NCBI RefSeq assembly: GCF_000964465.1
Contig: NZ_BANH01000046.1
Coordinates: 1-64,000 of the forward strand
Source of the DNA: Gluconobacter thailandicus F149-1 = NBRC 100600
GTDB taxonomy: Bacteria; Pseudomonadota; Alphaproteobacteria; Acetobacterales; Acetobacteraceae
Direction of reading: 5' to 3'
Length of the DNA stretch: 64,000 nt
Shown: positions 8,841-16,560 of the stretch, piece after piece
Position numbering within the stretch: the stretch's first letter is position 1
Layout: each line of letters opens with the position of its first letter
Position numbers and translations under genes: made by a program
The notes under the pieces: model-generated
The model's database searches: none
The model's input: only the letters and a program-made list of their open reading frames with translations
Told to the model about the DNA's origin: nothing

Positions 8841-9677
8841 ATGACAAGCAGCCCCGAGACGGTTTTCTGGCCCAAGAAACGCTGGTGTGACATGATTTCC
8901 CGCCAGTTCCGCCATCTTCCGCCAGAAACGGTGGCTATTCTTCCGGTTGCAGCGGTTGAACAGCATGGTCCCCATCTGCCAGTCTATGTGGATGCCTGCA
9001 TCAACGAGATGTTGCTCGACAAGGCTCTGGAGGCTCTTCCTTCAACAGTCCCAGCGACCGCACTTCCGATCCAGGCTGTCGGGAAAAGTGAAGAGCATGT
9101 GGCTTACCCCGGTACACTAACGCTGAGCGCCCAGACCCTGACGCAGGTTCTGATCGAGATTGGCGAGAGTGTTGCTCGTTCAGGCGTGAAGCGGCTGGTT
9201 CTTCTGAATTCCCATGGCGGTCAGCCGCAGATCCTTGATATTGTTGCAAGGACGCTGCGCCGGACGCATGGAATGTTTGTCGTTTGTGTTGGCTGGTCCC
9301 GGTTTGGCGTTCCAGACGGCATGTTCACAGCTGAAGAGCGCCAGTACGGCATTCATGGCGGCGACATCGAAACGTCTCTGATGCTGCACCTTCGGCCCGA
9401 CCTCGTAGACATGAGCCGCGCAGACAATTTCGAGCCCTGGCCGCAGAAGCTGGCCGAGACCGCGAAGTGGCTGGAAGCAGAAGGCCGTGTCGGCTTTGGC
9501 TGGCTGACCCACGACATTCATCCTTCTGGTGCCGCAGGAAATGCTGGCATCGCCACCGCGGAAAAGGGTGAGGCCGTTGCCAACCAGTGGATCAAGGGCT
9601 TTCTTGAGCTTCTTGCCGAAATTGCAGAATATCCGCTGGAGCGTATTCGCCCCATCACCGAGGATCTTGGCCGATGA
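8841..9677 (+). CDS. Creatininase-family amidohydrolase
   Basis: A 278-residue creatinine amidohydrolase-family enzyme. The metal-ligand blocks are AAVEQHGPHLPVYVD, NSHGGQ and HGGDIETSLML. Members hydrolyse cyclic or linear amides using two divalent metals; examples are creatininase, the formamidopyrimidine deformylase ArfB and MftE. The frame continues upstream to 8610, but ATG at 8841 follows GGAAG and precedes the first conserved residues, so I choose it. It is translationally coupled to the FAD oxidase (ATGA overlap). In this neighbourhood a ring-opening or deformylating step on a pyrimidine-like intermediate is reasonable, but this is inference. Confidence 0.85.
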   Translation: MTSSPETVFWPKKRWCDMISRQFRHLPPETVAILPVAAVEQHGPHLPVYVDACINEMLLDKALEALPSTVPATALPIQAVGKSEEHVAYPGTLTLSAQTLTQVLIEIGESVARSGVKRLVLLNSHGGQPQILDIVARTLRRTHGMFVVCVGWSRFGVPDGMFTAEERQYGIHGGDIETSLMLHLRPDLVDMSRADNFEPWPQKLAETAKWLEAEGRVGFGWLTHDIHPSGAAGNAGIATAEKGEAVANQWIKGFLELLAEIAEYPLERIRPITEDLGR

Positions 9678-11032
9678 GCGGTATCGAAACCTTCCTTGCG
9701 CTGCTCGGTGACATTCCTGTCCAGACAGTTCCGGCCCTTGTTAAACGTAAAAGTCGGGACTTCTATTGGTACAGCCCCGTTCTGAAACGTCAGCTCGATA
9801 GCTGTTTTGCCGATTGTATCGTGATGCCACGGACGGAGGAGGACCTTCTCAAAATTGCTTCTGCAGCGCGTGAGACAAAGACACGACTGACCCCGCGCGG
9901 AGGCGGTACCGGCAATTACGGGCAGGCTGTACCGATGGAGGGCGGGGCTGTCATTGAAATGACAGAGCTGAACAAGCTGCTCTGGGTCAAGGATGGCGTT
10001 GCGCGCGTACAGGCCGGCATGAATATGCTGGATCTGGATCGGGCGCTGCAGGAGCAGGGATGGGAAGTCCGGATGTACCCGTCCACCAAGCGGACAGCCA
10101 CGATTGGTGGCTTCATTGCGGGTGGTTCCGGCGGCATCGGGTCCGTTCGGTGGGGCGGTCTATCATCGCCGGGAAATGTTCTGGCCCTTCGTCTCATGAC
10201 GCTTGGTAAAGAGCCTGAAATTCTGGAGTTACGTGGTCAGGACGCGCGAAGTGTTCTGCATACTTACGGAACGACCGGCCTGATTACCGAGCTCGAAATC
10301 GGCGTGGAACCTGCTGTTAACTGGCAGGATATGGCAGTTTCGTTTGGCTCCTTCGAGGAAGCCGCTGTTTTCGCAAGAGACATCGCCTTGCAAAGTGGCA
10401 TCCAGAAGAAGCTTGTTTCTGTCGTGGATAGCGACCTTCCGCCGTTTTTTGCTTCTGTGCGCGCGCATGTGCCAGAGGGGGCAGCACTCGTCATCCTCAT
10501 GATTGCTCCGGCAGGGATTGAGACAGTGAAGCTTCTGGCGACCAAGGCTGGCGGCCAGCTCTGTTACGAAGCCAACACACGGGAAATGGAAGACACGTCT
10601 GGCGCTACGCCGCTATATGAATTGACGTGGAACCACACAACACTTCAGGTTCTGAAGAAGGACCGTGGATATACCTATCTCCAGTGTGGTTATCCGGCAG
10701 AAGGTACGCTCGACAAGGTCGCGGAAATCCGGGCACTTTTCCCTGATGAACTGATGATGCACCTGGAATTTTTCCCCATGGGCGGGCATGTCAGTTGTGC
10801 GGCTCTTCCAGTCATTCGCTTTACGGATGAAGACCGCCTCAATCACATCATTGCGGAACATGAAAAGCGTGGTGTGAACATCGCCAATCCTCACGTTGTG
10901 ACGATCGAGGAGGGCGGCATGCACCGTGTGGCATCGCCGGATCTGGCCGCCATCAAAAAGCGTTATGATCCGATGCTTCTGCTCAATCCAGGCAAAATGC
11001 TCAGTGCCAGAACGCTGGAACCTCAAGACTGA
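9674..11032 (+). CDS. FAD-binding (PCMH-type) oxidase/dehydrogenase
   Basis: A 452-residue flavoprotein of the GlcD/vanillyl-alcohol-oxidase superfamily. The FAD-binding PCMH domain is in the first half: VMPRTEEDLLKIASAARET, then LTPRGGGTGNYGQAVP and the TIGGFIAGGSGGIGS segment. The C-terminus ends with the expected LLLNPGKML. Members oxidise 2-hydroxy acids or alcohols. It is coupled to the creatininase-family gene by a 4-base overlap and followed by a terminator, so the two form a small operon. The likely role is oxidation of a hydroxy-acid or alcohol intermediate; the substrate is not readable. Confidence 0.85.
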   Translation: MSGIETFLALLGDIPVQTVPALVKRKSRDFYWYSPVLKRQLDSCFADCIVMPRTEEDLLKIASAARETKTRLTPRGGGTGNYGQAVPMEGGAVIEMTELNKLLWVKDGVARVQAGMNMLDLDRALQEQGWEVRMYPSTKRTATIGGFIAGGSGGIGSVRWGGLSSPGNVLALRLMTLGKEPEILELRGQDARSVLHTYGTTGLITELEIGVEPAVNWQDMAVSFGSFEEAAVFARDIALQSGIQKKLVSVVDSDLPPFFASVRAHVPEGAALVILMIAPAGIETVKLLATKAGGQLCYEANTREMEDTSGATPLYELTWNHTTLQVLKKDRGYTYLQCGYPAEGTLDKVAEIRALFPDELMMHLEFFPMGGHVSCAALPVIRFTDEDRLNHIIAEHEKRGVNIANPHVVTIEEGGMHRVASPDLAAIKKRYDPMLLLNPGKMLSARTLEPQD

Positions 11033-11040
11033 AACAGAGA

Positions 11041-11069
11041 GCCGGGAAGGTGATCTTCCCGGCTTTTTT
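11041..11069 (+). terminator. Terminator between converging FAD oxidase and folD-like genes
   Basis: A 9-bp GC-rich stem (GCCGGGAAG at 11041-11049, complement at 11055-11063) with a 5-base loop is followed by six T. It also abuts the stop codon of the converging folD-like gene. Confidence 0.88.
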
Positions 11070-11947
11070 CATGCTTTCGGGGGCAAATCCGGGAATGAGA
11101 AATCCAGTCCCAAACGGTCAAATGCGCTTTTGGCGGTATTGGCCAGCAGGGTGCAGGTCGTCAGTGGGCCGACGCCATCTGGAACCGCTGTAACGGCCGA
11201 TGCGATGTGATCTATGGATTTAAGATCCACGTCTCCCACGACACGTCCCTCTGCCGGGCAATAGCTGATCCCAATATCAATCAGAATAGCGCCCGGCTTG
11301 ATCCACGCGCTGTTTACAAGCCTCGCCTTGCCGACGGCCGAGAAGAGGACATCGGCATTACGGCAGTGAGACGTGATGTCCTGTGTATCAATATGAACCA
11401 CCGAGACTGTCGCGCCCCGATCGAGCAGACGCATCGCCAGAGGGCGGCCGACGACAGCTGAACTGCCAATGATGACGCAGTTCTTTCCGCGAAGGTCTCC
11501 TGCGAGATATTCAGCCGCCATCAACGCTCCGGTCGCGGTGCATGGCTGAAATCCAGGAGATCCAGCCGTTACCTTCCCCAGATTGAGTGGATGAAGACAA
11601 TCCACGTCTTTTTCGGCGGGTATGGCAGCAAGAACCGCATCGCGCGAGACCCCGTCTGGTAAGGGAAAGAGAATCAGAATGCCGTCTATCTGCGGATTAG
11701 CACCAAGCTCTCGGACAGTTTGGCAAAAAGCATTTTCGTCCTGACCTGCCGCATCAACAGTCTTGATATTAATGCCGCCATGTTCTCCTAACGCCGAGAT
11801 GCGGCGAATATAAGCCTGTGGACCAGCATCTGTAGCTCCAGTAACCACCGCAAGGGTCGGCGGGTAATCCAGATGAAGGCTGATCTGGGCTTTCAGAGTT
11901 CCCAGATAGCGTTCAGCCAGTTCAGACGTATGCAGAATGGTTGTCAT
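11069..11947 (-). CDS. FolD-like methylene-THF dehydrogenase/cyclohydrolase, divergent copy 1
   Basis: About 292 residues with the FolD fold: substrate region EKDVDCLHPLNLGKV, NADP-binding IIGSSAVVGRPLAMRLL, and the C-terminal PDGVGPLTTCTLL. The canonical enzyme interconverts methylene-, methenyl- and 10-formyl-THF. Two catalytic features are altered: the Y-x-x-x-K lysine is Ile (AYIRRISAL), and the Gln of the usual VQLPLP motif is Phe (ILFPLP). Because that Lys is needed for cyclohydrolase activity in bifunctional enzymes, this copy may be dehydrogenase-only or changed in substrate (inference). A GTG at 11959 overlaps the iclR stop; ATG at 11947 is the alternative used here. It is cotranscribed with iclR. 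Confidence 0.83.
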   Translation of the reverse strand: MTTILHTSELAERYLGTLKAQISLHLDYPPTLAVVTGATDAGPQAYIRRISALGEHGGINIKTVDAAGQDENAFCQTVRELGANPQIDGILILFPLPDGVSRDAVLAAIPAEKDVDCLHPLNLGKVTAGSPGFQPCTATGALMAAEYLAGDLRGKNCVIIGSSAVVGRPLAMRLLDRGATVSVVHIDTQDITSHCRNADVLFSAVGKARLVNSAWIKPGAILIDIGISYCPAEGRVVGDVDLKSIDHIASAVTAVPDGVGPLTTCTLLANTAKSAFDRLGLDFSFPDLPPKA

Positions 11948-11955
11948 GTGCGGTC

Positions 11956-12711
11956 TCACAGGGCGCTAACGAGATACGTTGCGCATCGCTGAAGGTGGGG
12001 AACAAGAGAGTGCCGGATCTGTGCATCATCATAGCGGCTGACCGGGAAGACAATGCTGAGCGCTCCGGCGACGTCTCCATCAAGATTAAAGGCTGGCACA
12101 CCCAGCGCCCGTAGATCGCCCTGCGGTGAAATATCCTTGAGAGCAAAGCCCTGCACCGAAATTTCTGTTAGATGACGCGTCAGTTCGCCATGCTCGACGT
12201 CGGAAAGTTTGGAGATCGTGAGAACCTGTTGCTGCACCTTCGAAGGCAGAAAGGCACATATCGCCTGACCCGTCGCGGTCGTTGCCAGAGGCATGCTGCT
12301 GCCGATGGTGTGGCCCGCCATTTCTGCGACTTTATCTGCGGGATTATGGAACACGTAGATCGCCTCCATCGCATCAAGAAGTGCCAGGGAGATCGATTCA
12401 CCAAGCGCCAGAGATTCGGCCCGCAGGACCGGCCCCACAAGGTGTCCGATTGACCGGCTTTGCAGAAAGCCCAGGCCCAGTTTCAGGGCGCGCGCCGTGA
12501 GGCGATACCGCTGCTCTATTCCTTTGACATACCCAAGACATTCCAGCGTGCGCACCAGACGTCTTGTTGCAGCCCGCGTGTGACCGACTTTCCGGGCAAT
12601 ATCGGCAACAGTCATGTCCGTCTGACCGCCATCGAATGCCCTTAGAACTTCAAGGCCTTTGGCGAAAGTCAGGGAAATTTCCGTTTCAGGGACGGGTAGG
12701 GGCTGATCCAT
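11956..12711 (-). CDS. IclR-family transcriptional regulator
   Basis: A 251-residue regulator with an N-terminal winged helix (KGLEVLRAFDGG, then MTVADIARKVGHTRAATRRLVRTLE) and the C-terminal IclR effector domain (FLQSRSIGHLVGPVL, AGHTIGSSMPLATTATGQAICAFL). The organisation resembles PcaR/PobR-type catabolic activators. ATG at 12711 with GAGGA upstream is preferred; the frame runs up to 12762. It diverges from the quinone reductase-folD2-MTHFR-lipase-MFS operon across a cluster of TCGAAC repeats, and its own stop overlaps the folD1 start region. It most likely controls both sides in response to a pathway intermediate. Confidence 0.9.
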   Translation of the reverse strand: MDQPLPVPETEISLTFAKGLEVLRAFDGGQTDMTVADIARKVGHTRAATRRLVRTLECLGYVKGIEQRYRLTARALKLGLGFLQSRSIGHLVGPVLRAESLALGESISLALLDAMEAIYVFHNPADKVAEMAGHTIGSSMPLATTATGQAICAFLPSKVQQQVLTISKLSDVEHGELTRHLTEISVQGFALKDISPQGDLRALGVPAFNLDGDVAGALSIVFPVSRYDDAQIRHSLVPHLQRCATYLVSAL

Positions 12712-12798
12712 GGGAAGATGGTCCTCGGCAAAAAAACAATGCATCGACGTTGCGAATGTCATTGCAGGCTGAAAACGATTATGCCTAAGATAAATAAA

Positions 12799-12823
12799 TC
12801 GAACAAGAGTTCGAATATCGAAC
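12799..12823. promoter_or_regulatory. Candidate IclR operator: three TCGAAC half-sites
   Basis: TCGAAC (12799-12804), GTTCGA (12809-12814) and TCGAAC (12818-12823) alternate in orientation, giving a 6-4-6 perfect inverted repeat overlapped by TTCGA-ATA-TCGAA. It lies between the divergent iclR and quinone reductase genes, where an autoregulated IclR protein would bind. Confidence 0.6.
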
Positions 12824-12862
12824 GAAATGTTTCAGACAAAGTCCCTGATCAGGAAGTGCCTT

Positions 12863-13444
12863 GTGAAAGTTCACGTCATTTTTGCCCACCCTCTGGAAGA
12901 CAGCTTCAACGCTGCCCTGTTCAGGCTGGTAACACAGACACTGGAAGCAGAAGGGCACGAAGTCGATAGCCTGGACCTGTATCGGGACAATTTCGACCCT
13001 GTGCTCAGCCCGCAGGATCGCATCGAATATCATGATGTCACGATCAATCAGCACCGCGTGGCGGATTATGTGAAGCGCCTGCAAAGCACGGATGTGCTGG
13101 TTCTATGTCATCCCGTCTGGAACTTTGGTTGGCCAGCGATCATGAAGGGCTATTTCGATCGTGTATTCCTGCCGGATGTGTCTTTCAAACTGATAGATGG
13201 CAAGCTTTCGCCCGGCTTCACGAACATCAAGAAAGTCATAACTGTCACCACATATGGCTGCCCCCGTCACAGAGCTTTTGTTCTGGGAGATCCGCCACGG
13301 AAGAACGGAACCCGCTTTCTGCGTGCCGTAATGAACCGTCGTGTCAGTGTGGATTATCTGGGACTTTACAACATGAACAACACGACGCTGGATGCCCGTC
13401 GAGCTTTCATGAAAAAAGTGATCCGTAAGCTGAAAGCCATCTGA
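12863..13444 (+). CDS. NAD(P)H:quinone oxidoreductase-like flavodoxin-fold protein
   Basis: A 193-residue flavodoxin-fold enzyme of the NQO1/KefF/MdaB type. It opens with VHVIFAHPLEDSF and has the FMN/FAD contact region VLCHPVWNFGWPAIMKGYFDRV. It reduces quinones or other electrophiles with NAD(P)H. GTG at 12863 is chosen as start because AGGAAG sits 6 bases upstream and the conserved strand begins at once; ATG at 12827 would add an unconserved tail that overlaps the promoter. It is the first gene of the IclR-facing operon. Confidence 0.83.
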   Translation: MKVHVIFAHPLEDSFNAALFRLVTQTLEAEGHEVDSLDLYRDNFDPVLSPQDRIEYHDVTINQHRVADYVKRLQSTDVLVLCHPVWNFGWPAIMKGYFDRVFLPDVSFKLIDGKLSPGFTNIKKVITVTTYGCPRHRAFVLGDPPRKNGTRFLRAVMNRRVSVDYLGLYNMNNTTLDARRAFMKKVIRKLKAI

Positions 13445-13471
13445 ACTGGCTGTTTTGCAGGAGGACATGCA

Positions 13472-14326
13472 TTGACTGCTCGTTTCTTTGATCTGGATGC
13501 TTTAGGGCTGCGTCTCCTGGAAGACAGTCGCAACCGGGCAGGGACGCTTCGGGCTCGGGGTATCGTCCCCTGCCTGGCCCTCGTCGAAGTTGGAGAAGAT
13601 CCCCAGAGCGCCACCTATGTGGCTCGCAAGATTGAAGACTGCAGGAAAGTTGGGATCGAGGTCCGGAAGGTGGTTCTTCCAGCTTCCGTTACACGGTCTG
13701 AACTTCTGACGCAGATCCAGATGCTGGATACGGATGTCTCCGTCAGCGGTATTCTGGTGCAACTCCCTCTGCCGTCGCATCTGGACGAAAACGCAGTCAT
13801 TCAGGCAATCAGTCCTCATAAGGACGTTGACGGGCTTCATCCCGTCAATCTGCTCTCCCTGACCACCTCTGAACCAACCGTTATTCCCTGCACGGTGCGA
13901 GGCATTGACGCTCTGCTCTTACAGACAGGCCTCGCACTTGACGGAGCGCGTGTGGCCATTCTTGGAAGAGGCAAGCTTGTCGGTTTGCCAGCCAGCCTCT
14001 TGCTCTCAGGGCAGTCGCGCAATACAACCGTTACGATATTGCACCGTAAAAGCAAAAATTTAGGAAATATCCTAAGAAATTCCGATATCATCATCACGGC
14101 CTCTGGTTCCGCACATCTGGTCACGCCAGACATGGTCAGAGCAGGGGCAGTTGTGATCGATGTTGGCATGAGCTGGCCAGAAGGCATGCTCTGTGGGGAT
14201 GTTCATCCTGATGTTTCTGAAGTCGCAGGGTGGATGACACCGCCCGACCGAAGCTTTGGGGTCATGACCCGTATGATGCTTCTGAAAACCGTTCTGGATC
14301 TTGCTGAAAAGAAGGGCACCGCATGA
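13472..14326 (+). CDS. FolD-like methylene-THF dehydrogenase/cyclohydrolase, divergent copy 2
   Basis: A 284-residue FolD homologue starting at TTG, supported by AGGAGG 7 bases upstream; the only nearby ATG is out of frame. The catalytic Lys is present (TYVARKIEDC), as are VQLPLP and KDVDGLHPVNL. The usual C-terminal PGGVGPMT loop is replaced by PPDRSFGVMT, and the NADP loop reads ILGRGKLVGLPAS. This copy therefore keeps what copy 1 has lost and lacks what copy 1 keeps. It lies after the quinone reductase and overlaps the MTHFR-like gene by 4 bases. Expected role: oxidation of C1-THF towards formyl-THF. Confidence 0.83.
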   Translation: MTARFFDLDALGLRLLEDSRNRAGTLRARGIVPCLALVEVGEDPQSATYVARKIEDCRKVGIEVRKVVLPASVTRSELLTQIQMLDTDVSVSGILVQLPLPSHLDENAVIQAISPHKDVDGLHPVNLLSLTTSEPTVIPCTVRGIDALLLQTGLALDGARVAILGRGKLVGLPASLLLSGQSRNTTVTILHRKSKNLGNILRNSDIIITASGSAHLVTPDMVRAGAVVIDVGMSWPEGMLCGDVHPDVSEVAGWMTPPDRSFGVMTRMMLLKTVLDLAEKKGTA

Positions 14327-15195
14327 TCAGATCGATCGGTCAGGTTCGTACAAATCTGATGACAGAAAGCTCGATCGAGCTTTTGCCGTCCCGTATTCTT
14401 GAACTCTCGGGTGTCCTGCCGGACCTTGATCGCGGCTCTCGGGTTTTTGTGACATGGCTGCCCGGCGTACCGTTTGCCGATGTTCTTGCCGCCTGTGATC
14501 TCTTGAAACTCTGCGGATATCTTCCTGTCCCCCATGTTGCAGCTCGTTCGATACGGGACACGCAGCACCTTCGAAACATCTGCACTGCACTGATCGAACG
14601 CGACATTCCACGCATGCTTCTGATAGCGGGAGGGGCAGACAAACCGGCAGGGACGTTCACAGACACCGTTCAGGTGTTGGAAACTGAAATCCCAGCCCAG
14701 GCCGGGATCAGAACGGTCTATGTGGCAGGCCACCCTGAGGGGCATCCACAAGCAACTGAAAAGCAGCTGGAACAGTATCTGCTACGAAAACAGGAACTGG
14801 CTCGCGCGCAGGGGCTGAATATGCAGATTGTCACGCAGTTCTGCTTTGATGCCGCACCCATTCTGAATTGGGAAAAGCGCCTTAGAGCTGCAGGCGTAAG
14901 ATTGCCGATCAATCTCGGCGTATATGGCCTGACAACACCCAGAACGCTGGTTCGTTACGGCTTGGCCTGTGGTGTCGGACAATCCCTGCGCTTCATGCAG
15001 AAACAGCGCTGGAAACTGCATCGCTGGTTCACCCCTTGCAATCCAAAGGATCTGGTGGATGCTATCGCCGGCTCAATCGCTGAAACCCCGGATACGCTTT
15101 TCCACGGATTGCATTTCTATCCGTTTGGAGCGATCGCTCGCACGCTCGAATGGCGTCGCAATTTTTCTTGTTCCACCTATGGAGAGCCGTCATGA
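14323..15195 (+). CDS. Methylenetetrahydrofolate reductase-like protein
   Basis: A 290-residue protein matching the MTHFR/MetF barrel in outline. It has VPHVAARSIRDTQHLRN (the PH...R region), a GG segment MLLIAGGADKPAGTF where MetF has a GD motif, VAGHPEGHPQA (the yPEgHp motif), and MQIVTQFCFDA (the ITQ-F motif). MetF interconverts methylene-THF and methyl-THF. Here it is flanked by FolD-like enzymes in an IclR-controlled catabolic operon, so it may run in the oxidative direction from methyl-THF made by a demethylase, as in THF-dependent O-demethylation. No methyltransferase is visible nearby. It overlaps both neighbours by 4 bases. Confidence 0.8.
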   Translation: MIRSIGQVRTNLMTESSIELLPSRILELSGVLPDLDRGSRVFVTWLPGVPFADVLAACDLLKLCGYLPVPHVAARSIRDTQHLRNICTALIERDIPRMLLIAGGADKPAGTFTDTVQVLETEIPAQAGIRTVYVAGHPEGHPQATEKQLEQYLLRKQELARAQGLNMQIVTQFCFDAAPILNWEKRLRAAGVRLPINLGVYGLTTPRTLVRYGLACGVGQSLRFMQKQRWKLHRWFTPCNPKDLVDAIAGSIAETPDTLFHGLHFYPFGAIARTLEWRRNFSCSTYGEPS

Positions 15196-16502
15196 GGCAT
15201 AGACCCTTTGTTCTCACATCCTTGACAGCCCTCCTCATGCTTGGAGGATGCTCAGAGACGGAGGGTAGAGCTCATGTGTCTCATGAAGCGCGCCTCAGCA
15301 CCGATCTTTACGGAGACGGGGGCGTCAGCGCGTTTTATCGTCCCCAGACAGCCATTCCGTCGATGCCGGGCCAGTTGATCCAACAGGAAGATATGGATCT
15401 GACAACCCTCCCCAAAGGGACGAGCCGCGGCATCAGGATCCTCTATTCCTCTCAGAATGGTCTGGGAAAGAGCGGTCCAGTTGCAGTTTCCGGACAGGTT
15501 CTGCTGCCACAAGGCAAGATGCCAGCCAACGGGTGGCCTGTTGTCGCCTGGGAGCATGGAACCACAGGCATTGCAGACGTCTGCGCCCCATCCTGGCGGG
15601 GATATTCCAGCCGCGACAAGGCCTATCTGTCCCGCTGGCTCGCTGAAGGTTTTGCAGTGATCGCCAGCGACTATCAGGGACTGGGCACCGCTGGACCACA
15701 TCCTTATCTTCTCTATCAACCGGAAGGATACAGCGTTCTGAATGGTCTGCGCGCGTCTCTGAAAGGTTTTCCGGGGCAACTCAGGAACTGGATTGTTCTG
15801 GTTGGCCAGTCTCAGGGCTCTGGGGCTGCATTGGGCACAGCCTGGCTGACTCCTTCTTACGCCCCAGACCTGAAAATTCACGGCGTGGTTGCAACCGGCC
15901 TCGTTACTGGCTTTGCCCCTTCGCCGACCGCCAAACACTCTCCCATTCCGGAGGTCTATACAGACGCTACAAAGATGGACTCTGCATTCGCAATGCTTCG
16001 GGTAGAGGGTTCGGATCAGGCCCTGCACCCGGAAACGGACAGCCGATCTGTCATGACGGAAGCCGGTCGCAAGATGTCAGAGGTCGCTCGCCACGCCTGC
16101 CTGCATAATCTTTTCGATAAAGCCGACGAGATGAAAGTGCAAAGCAATGTCCTGTTCAACGACAAGCTACCAGCCTTCGAGGCAGGACATGACACGGCGT
16201 TTACCATCCCTGACGCCAAGATCAGCTTCCCTGTGTTCGCTGGTACTGGCTTGGCGGACGGTGAGGCAGGCGTGAATGGTCAGTACAATGCCGTGGCGGC
16301 GATGTGCGATGCCGAGACGCATGTTCTATGGAAGCGCTATCCGGGAATGACGCATAATGGCGCCGTCAATGTCTCGCTGAAGGATTCTGTTCCCTTTGTG
16401 AAAAGCCTTCTGGCTGGACGGACACCTCCACAGAATTGCTCAGCCATCAAAGAACCTGGGCCTGTAGAAAAGCCGCTTCCAAACATTCCATGGAACAACT
16501 GA
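15192..16502 (+). CDS. Lipoprotein-type secretory lipase/esterase
   Basis: A 436-residue protein with a lipoprotein signal (MRHRPFVLTSLTALLMLGGC; lipobox Cys at position 20) and an alpha/beta hydrolase domain of the secretory lipase (LIP) type. The nucleophile Ser is in LVGQSQGSGAA, with VVAWEHGTTG upstream; the C-terminal HNGAVNV may hold the catalytic His. ATG at 15192 overlaps the MTHFR-like stop (ATGA); a longer frame from 15150 has no lipobox advantage. It probably acts on an ester at the periplasmic face of a membrane. Its place between folate enzymes and an MFS transporter suggests it releases a substrate that MFS then imports (inference). Confidence 0.82.
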   Translation: MRHRPFVLTSLTALLMLGGCSETEGRAHVSHEARLSTDLYGDGGVSAFYRPQTAIPSMPGQLIQQEDMDLTTLPKGTSRGIRILYSSQNGLGKSGPVAVSGQVLLPQGKMPANGWPVVAWEHGTTGIADVCAPSWRGYSSRDKAYLSRWLAEGFAVIASDYQGLGTAGPHPYLLYQPEGYSVLNGLRASLKGFPGQLRNWIVLVGQSQGSGAALGTAWLTPSYAPDLKIHGVVATGLVTGFAPSPTAKHSPIPEVYTDATKMDSAFAMLRVEGSDQALHPETDSRSVMTEAGRKMSEVARHACLHNLFDKADEMKVQSNVLFNDKLPAFEAGHDTAFTIPDAKISFPVFAGTGLADGEAGVNGQYNAVAAMCDAETHVLWKRYPGMTHNGAVNVSLKDSVPFVKSLLAGRTPPQNCSAIKEPGPVEKPLPNIPWNN

Positions 16503-16546
16503 GAGCCTGAAAATGCCCTGTAGCCAGGCCCGTGGCCGGCTCTTTT
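16503..16546 (+). terminator. Weak hairpin between lipase and MFS genes
   Basis: GAGCC at 16503-16507 can pair with GGCTC at 16538-16542, with an internal GGCC/GGCC stem, followed by TTTT. The MFS gene starts 15 bases later, so this may attenuate rather than end transcription. Confidence 0.4.
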
Positions 16547-16560
16547 GAGGATACGAGATC

